In this document: positions 58,993 to 64,000 of the stretch, one piece after another
Numbering within the stretch: the stretch's first letter is position 1
Layout: every line of letters begins with the position of its first letter
Assembly (NCBI GenBank): GCA_024682215.1
Contig: JAIKZM010000162.1
Location: 1-64,000 of the forward strand
DNA from: Saccharofermentans sp.
GTDB lineage: Bacteria > Bacillota > Clostridia > Saccharofermentanales > Saccharofermentanaceae
DNA length: 64,000 nt
Direction of reading: 5' to 3'
The notes under the pieces: model-generated
What the model was told of the DNA's origin: nothing
Databases searched by the model: none
Seen by the model: the letters and a program-made list of their open reading frames with translations, nothing else
Translations under genes and position numbers: made by a program

Positions 58993-60014
58993 TAAAGGAA
59001 GCAATCGAAAAGATCGTAATGAAACAGGACCTCACATATGAAGAGGCATACACCGTAATGAACGAGATCATGAACGGTGAGACAACACCCACACAGAACG
59101 CGGCATTCCTCGCTGCCCTTTCGACAAAGAGCGCGAAGGCAGAGACTATCGATGAGATCACAGGCTGTGCAAAAGCCATGAGAGAGCACGCTACTCCCAT
59201 GGATCACCCCGGCATCAAAACACTTGAGATCGTAGGCACGGGCGGAGACCGCGCAGGCAGTTTCAACATTTCGACAACTTCAGCTTTCATCGCAGCAGCC
59301 GCAGGCGCATATGTAACGAAGCACGGCAACCGCGCGGCTTCTTCAAAATCAGGTACTGCAGACTGTTTGGAAGCCCTCGGCGCAAACATCGCCCTCGAAC
59401 CCGAGAAGTGCACAGAGCTTCTTAAGGATGCAGGCTTCTGCTTCCTTTTCGCACAGAAGTATCATTCGTCAATGAAGTATGTCGGCGCTATCAGAAGAGA
59501 GCTCGGTTTCCGTACGGTCTTCAACATCTTAGGACCTATCACAAACCCCGCGCATCCCGAAGGATATCTGCTCGGCGTTTACGATGAGTATCTCGTTGAA
59601 GTCATCGCAGAAGTACTGAAGAACCTCGGCGCTGAAAGAGCGATGGTGGTATACGGACAGGATAAGCTTGATGAGCTTTCCATTTCCGCTCCCACAACAG
59701 TTGCTGAACTCAAGAATGGTGTTATAACAAAGTACGAGATCACTCCGGAGATGTTCGGTCTTCCCCGCGGAACCAAGGACGAGATCGTCGGCGGCACTCC
59801 CGAAGAGAATGCACAGACAACAAGAAAGATCCTCTCAGGCGAGATCAAGGGAACAAAGCGCAACGTCGTTCTTCTCAATGCAGGCTGCGCCATATATGTG
59901 GCAGACAAGGCAGATTCGATCGAGGAAGGTATCAAAAAGGCTGCGGAGATGATCGATTCCGGCAAGGCACTTGAAACACTCGATAAGTTCGTAGAGCTTT
60001 CAAACAAGGTATAA
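58989..60014 (+). CDS. trpD: anthranilate phosphoribosyltransferase
   Basis: [54 protein letters not shown] overlap with trpG. Confidence 0.97.
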   Translation: MIKEAIEKIVMKQDLTYEEAYTVMNEIMNGETTPTQNAAFLAALSTKSAKAETIDEITGCAKAMREHATPMDHPGIKTLEIVGTGGDRAGSFNISTTSAFIAAAAGAYVTKHGNRAASSKSGTADCLEALGANIALEPEKCTELLKDAGFCFLFAQKYHSSMKYVGAIRRELGFRTVFNILGPITNPAHPEGYLLGVYDEYLVEVIAEVLKNLGAERAMVVYGQDKLDELSISAPTTVAELKNGVITKYEITPEMFGLPRGTKDEIVGGTPEENAQTTRKILSGEIKGTKRNVVLLNAGCAIYVADKADSIEEGIKKAAEMIDSGKALETLDKFVELSNKV

Positions 60015-60018
60015 GAAG

Positions 60019-60816
60019 ATGGGCGACATTCTCGAAATGATCGCAGAGGCAACAAGAAAAAGAGTTGAAGATGCAAAGCTTGTCACTCCCGAAAATGTTA
60101 TCCGGGATAAAGCGTTTGCGCTTTACGGCGAGCACGGCAGGAACTGCTCCGTGACATTCAGGGATGCTCTATCGGCAGAGGGCATGAGCTTCATCTGCGA
60201 ATGTAAAAAAGCATCCCCTTCCAAAGGACTGATAGCTGAGGATTTCCCCTACCTTGAGATCGCAAAGGACTACGAGGCGGCGGGTGCTTCCGCAATATCA
60301 GTACTCACGGAACCCGAGTGGTTCAAGGGCGATCTTAAGTATCTGAATGAGATCTCCAAAGAAGTTAATATTCCGACACTTCGAAAAGACTTCACCGTAT
60401 CGCCCTACATGATCTATGAGGCATATCTGAACGGCGCATCGGCAGTGCTCCTCATCTGTTCACTGCTGGACAGAAAGACGCTCGAAGAATACATCGGCAT
60501 CGCTTCACGCCTCGGACTGGATGCTCTCGTTGAAGCTCACGACCGCGATGAAGTTAAGAAGGCAGTCGACTCGGGCGCAGCGATAATAGGCGTAAACAAC
60601 CGCAATCTGCGCACTTTCGAAGTCAATGCATCCAACTGCTTAAGACTTAGAAAGGATGTTCCGGAAAACATTCTTTTCATTGCCGAAAGCGGAATAAAGA
60701 CGAGAGAAGACATTAAGCTCCTTCTCGAAAACAAAGTCGATGCTGTCCTTATCGGTGAAGCTCTCATGACTTCAAAAGATAAGAAAGCATATCTGAATAA
60801 ACTTAAGTATGACTGA
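60019..60816 (+). CDS. trpC: indole-3-glycerol phosphate synthase
   Basis: FICECKKASPSKGLIAEDFPYLEIAKDYEAAGASAISVLTEPEWFKGDL; IGVNNRNLRTF. Confidence 0.97.
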   Translation: MGDILEMIAEATRKRVEDAKLVTPENVIRDKAFALYGEHGRNCSVTFRDALSAEGMSFICECKKASPSKGLIAEDFPYLEIAKDYEAAGASAISVLTEPEWFKGDLKYLNEISKEVNIPTLRKDFTVSPYMIYEAYLNGASAVLLICSLLDRKTLEEYIGIASRLGLDALVEAHDRDEVKKAVDSGAAIIGVNNRNLRTFEVNASNCLRLRKDVPENILFIAESGIKTREDIKLLLENKVDAVLIGEALMTSKDKKAYLNKLKYD

Positions 60817-61417
60817 AACAAAGATAAAGTTTTGCGGTTTGAGGCGCGAAGAAGATGTTAAATATGCGGCATCACTGGATGCCGGTTTCTTCGGCTTCAT
60901 CTTGTCGGAAAGATTCAAGCGTTATATTGCGCCCGGAGAGATTAGGCTCCTTAAGCAGTTTGTACCGTCAAATGCAAAGACGGTCGGCGTTTTCGTCGAT
61001 GAACCTGAAGAATACGTCATTGCCTGTTCAAAAGAAGCTGATCTCGACATGATCCAGCTTCACGGCTCAGAAGACGATGCGTATATTATGTCCATAAAAG
61101 AAAAAACAGGTCTTCCTGTAATAAAAATGGTCAAGCCCGTATCCGAAGGTGATATAATAACTGCTCGGCAAAGCAAAGCTGACCTTATCCTGCTGGACTC
61201 AGGCGCAGGCGGAACCGGAAAAGTCTTCGACTGGTCGCTCGCCGAAACCCTCGGCAGGGATTACATCCTGGCAGGCGGACTGACACCCGCAAACGCCGGC
61301 GAGGCTGTGAAGAGATTAAAGCCTTTCGCAGTCGATGTAAGTTCAGGAGTTGAGACAGAAGAGATAAAAGACTTTTCGAAAATGAAAGCATTTGCCGCGG
61401 AGGTAAGAAAGATATGA
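60809..61417 (+). CDS. trpF: phosphoribosylanthranilate isomerase
   Basis: [60 protein letters not shown]. Confidence 0.95.
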   Translation: MTETKIKFCGLRREEDVKYAASLDAGFFGFILSERFKRYIAPGEIRLLKQFVPSNAKTVGVFVDEPEEYVIACSKEADLDMIQLHGSEDDAYIMSIKEKTGLPVIKMVKPVSEGDIITARQSKADLILLDSGAGGTGKVFDWSLAETLGRDYILAGGLTPANAGEAVKRLKPFAVDVSSGVETEEIKDFSKMKAFAAEVRKI

Positions 61418-62604
61418 CAAACCCTAACGGAAGGTTCGGTATACACGGCGGACAGTACATGCCCGAGACGCTGATGAATGCCGTTATCGAACTTGAGGAA
61501 GCATATAACCATTACAAGAACGACCCGGAGTTCAACAAGGAACTGACCGATCTTTTCAATAACTACGCAGGACGCCCGAGCCTTCTTTACTACGCTGAAA
61601 AGATGACCAAAGACTTAGGCGGCGCAAAGGTCTATCTCAAAAGAGAAGACTTGAATCACACGGGTTCGCACAAGATCAACAACGTTCTGGGGCAGGCACT
61701 GCTCGCAATGAAAATGGGCAAGACACGTCTCATAGCCGAGACAGGCGCAGGCCAGCACGGAGTAGCTACGGCAACAGCAGCCGCTCTCCTCGGTATGGAA
61801 TGCGTTGTTTTCATGGGTGAGGAAGACACCAAGCGTCAGGCCCTGAACGTATACAGGATGAGGCTTCTTGGAGCTACCGTCATCCCCGTTAAGAACGGCA
61901 CTGGAACACTTAAGGACGCCGTTTCCGAAGCAATGCGCGAATGGACTTCACGCATTTCCGATACGCATTACTGCTTGGGTTCCGTCATGGGACCTCACCC
62001 CTTCCCTACAATCGTAAGGGATTTCCAGGCGGTCATCTCCAAAGAGATCAAGCAGCAGATGATGGAAGCCGAAGGACGCCTTCCTGATGTCGTCATGGCA
62101 TGCTGCGGCGGCGGCTCAAATGCAATCGGTTCTTTCTATCACTTCATTGAAGATAAGAGCGTACGCCTCATCGGCTGCGAAGCGGCAGGCAGAGGCATCG
62201 ACACGTTTGAGACTGCAGCTACGATCAACACGGGCCGCGTAGGGATCTTCCACGGCATGAAGTCTTATTTCTGCCAGGATGAGTTCGGCCAGATCGCTCC
62301 CGTTTATTCGATCTCCGCAGGCCTCGACTATCCGGGAATCGGCCCCGAGCACGCATATCTCCATGATATCGGCAGAGCCGAATATGTTCCCGTAACCGAT
62401 GAAGAGGCAGTCAATGCTTTCGAATATCTGTCACGCACAGAGGGGATCATCCCCGCCATCGAGTCGGCTCACGCCGTTGCTCATGCGCTCAAGATCGTTC
62501 CCGGAATGTCCAAGGACCAGACGGTCGTAATTACGATCTCCGGCAGAGGTGACAAGGACTGTGCGGCTATCGCGAGATACAGAGGAGAAGATATCAATGA
62601 GTAA
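61414..62604 (+). CDS. trpB: tryptophan synthase beta chain
   Basis: [50 protein letters not shown]. Confidence 0.98.
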   Translation: MTNPNGRFGIHGGQYMPETLMNAVIELEEAYNHYKNDPEFNKELTDLFNNYAGRPSLLYYAEKMTKDLGGAKVYLKREDLNHTGSHKINNVLGQALLAMKMGKTRLIAETGAGQHGVATATAAALLGMECVVFMGEEDTKRQALNVYRMRLLGATVIPVKNGTGTLKDAVSEAMREWTSRISDTHYCLGSVMGPHPFPTIVRDFQAVISKEIKQQMMEAEGRLPDVVMACCGGGSNAIGSFYHFIEDKSVRLIGCEAAGRGIDTFETAATINTGRVGIFHGMKSYFCQDEFGQIAPVYSISAGLDYPGIGPEHAYLHDIGRAEYVPVTDEEAVNAFEYLSRTEGIIPAIESAHAVAHALKIVPGMSKDQTVVITISGRGDKDCAAIARYRGEDINE

Positions 62605-63367
62605 TACAGCTAAAGCATTCGAAAACGGAAAGGCATTCATACCTTTCATCACTTGCGGAGACCCTGATCTCGAAACGACTAAACTCGTTGTTAAAGAAGC
62701 AGTAAGAGCAGGCGCTGACCTGATCGAACTCGGTATCCCTTTCTCTGATCCTACCGCAGAAGGCCCTGTTATCCAGGCTGCAAGCGAAAGGGCTCTCAAG
62801 GGCGGTGTTACGACCGATAAGATCTTTGCGATGGTGGCAGAACTACGCAAAGAAGTAACCATTCCTCTCACCTTCATGACATACGCAAATGTCGTATTCT
62901 CATACGGTGCAGAGCGTTTCATCTCACGCTGCAAGGAAGTCGGCATCGACGGCCTTGTCCTGCCTGATATTCCTTTCGAAGAGAAAGAGGAGTTCCTTCC
63001 TTACACCAAAAAGTACGGCGTTGATCTGGTAAGCCTCATCGCGCCCACCTCCGAGGATCGTATCTCCATGATCGCGACCGAAGCTGAAGGTTATATCTAT
63101 ATCGTTTCGAGCCTCGGCGTTACAGGTGTGAGAAGCAAGATCACTACTGATATCGCAAGCCTGACATCGCAGGTAAAAGCAGCTTCACATGTTCCCTGCG
63201 CGATCGGATTCGGAATATCAACACCCGAGCAGGCTAAGGCAATGGCTCAGTATGCAGACGGTGTTATCGTCGGTTCCGCCATCGTTAAGATAATCGCGGA
63301 ATTCGGCAAGGATGCGCCTTCTCACGTATATGAATACGTTAAGTCCATGAAGGATGCCATCAGGTAA
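62597..63367 (+). CDS. trpA: tryptophan synthase alpha chain
   Basis: [60 protein letters not shown]; overlaps trpB end. Confidence 0.97.
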   Translation: MSNTAKAFENGKAFIPFITCGDPDLETTKLVVKEAVRAGADLIELGIPFSDPTAEGPVIQAASERALKGGVTTDKIFAMVAELRKEVTIPLTFMTYANVVFSYGAERFISRCKEVGIDGLVLPDIPFEEKEEFLPYTKKYGVDLVSLIAPTSEDRISMIATEAEGYIYIVSSLGVTGVRSKITTDIASLTSQVKAASHVPCAIGFGISTPEQAKAMAQYADGVIVGSAIVKIIAEFGKDAPSHVYEYVKSMKDAIR

Positions 63368-63370
63368 TCT

Positions 63371-64000
63371 ATGGAACAGCAGTCTTCACTCGTTGAACGT
63401 TTCTTAAGATATGTAAAGATCGACACGCAGTCTGACGAAGAATCAGGAAAACACCCTTCAACGGATAAGCAGCGTGATCTTGCAGGACTTCTTGCTTGTG
63501 AATTAAAAGACCTCGGCCTTTCCGTCGATCACGATGAAGAACACTGCTATGTTTACGCTTATCTGCCCTCAAACTGCTCTGCAGATGAACAGGACAACCT
63601 CGGTTTCATAGCTCACTTGGATACTTCTCCTGCGGTTTCCGGAAAAGACGTAAAGCCCTGTGTCATTCATTCCTACGACGGTCACGATGACATTCTGGAT
63701 CCTTCTGAGTTTTCCGAACTGAACGAACACATAGGCGAAGACCTCATAAGGACTGACGGCACTACGCTTTTGGGTGCGGACGACAAAGCCGGCATTGCAG
63801 AGATAATGGAGATGCTGTCTTATTTCAAGAACAATCCGGGCGTGCATCACCGCGGCATTGCAGTTGCCTTCACTCCCGATGAAGAGATCGGTGAAGGAAC
63901 CCTGAATTTCGACCTTTCGAGATTCCACGCAAAGCAGGCATATACCGTTGACGGCGGCAAGTTCGGAATACTCGAATACGAATGCTTCAACGCTGCCGCT
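63371..64000 (+). CDS. pepT: peptidase T (tripeptidase), truncated by window edge
   Basis: Hand translation MEQQSSLVERFLRYVKIDTQSDEESGKHPSTDKQRDLAGLL...NLGFIAHLDTSP...TTLLGADDKAGIAEIMEML...VAFTPDEEIGEG; 3 nt after trpA stop; not in ORF track. Confidence 0.92.
   Translation, partial: MEQQSSLVERFLRYVKIDTQSDEESGKHPSTDKQRDLAGLLACELKDLGLSVDHDEEHCYVYAYLPSNCSADEQDNLGFIAHLDTSPAVSGKDVKPCVIHSYDGHDDILDPSEFSELNEHIGEDLIRTDGTTLLGADDKAGIAEIMEMLSYFKNNPGVHHRGIAVAFTPDEEIGEGTLNFDLSRFHAKQAYTVDGGKFGILEYECFNAAA

Overview
The window is a chromosomal segment of a low-to-moderate-GC Firmicute, probably clostridial. It has no rRNA, tRNA, CRISPR array, insertion sequence or prophage that I can see. Left part (1-12 kb): many minus-strand lipoproteins, two tandem beta-lactamase-fold serine hydrolases, a VanS/VanR-like two-component system, and a GGDEF gene broken by two opposite frameshifts. 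Middle (12-50 kb): a heparinase-II/III-like protein with LRR_5-type repeats, Dus, HXXEE, flavodoxin/TetR with a clear operator, an LTA-synthase-like sulfatase, Bcp, transglutaminase-like and other lipoproteins, HU, two SpoIIE-type PP2C phosphatases, GH43, TcdA/LarE, two MATE transporters, an ABC exporter, VanZ and a four-gene metabolic run. Right part (50-64 kb): an orphan HerA-like ATPase, YdcF, a LacI-type sensor fused to GGDEF next to a DUF4125/DUF4037-like gene, then a Trp T-box leader (UGG specifier and UGGC T-box readable by eye) controlling trpEGDCFBA with pepT appended. The observations most worth a second look are: the symmetric TTATAA array upstream of the trp T-box; two candidate small RNAs between GH43 and tcdA; the sugar-sensor/diguanylate cyclase plus DUF4125-like pair; the compensated double frameshift in the GGDEF gene; the tandem dyads near 3.1 kb; and a possible prephenate dehydratase C-terminal remnant near 23.4 kb. 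All calls are by reading only; no searches were run.
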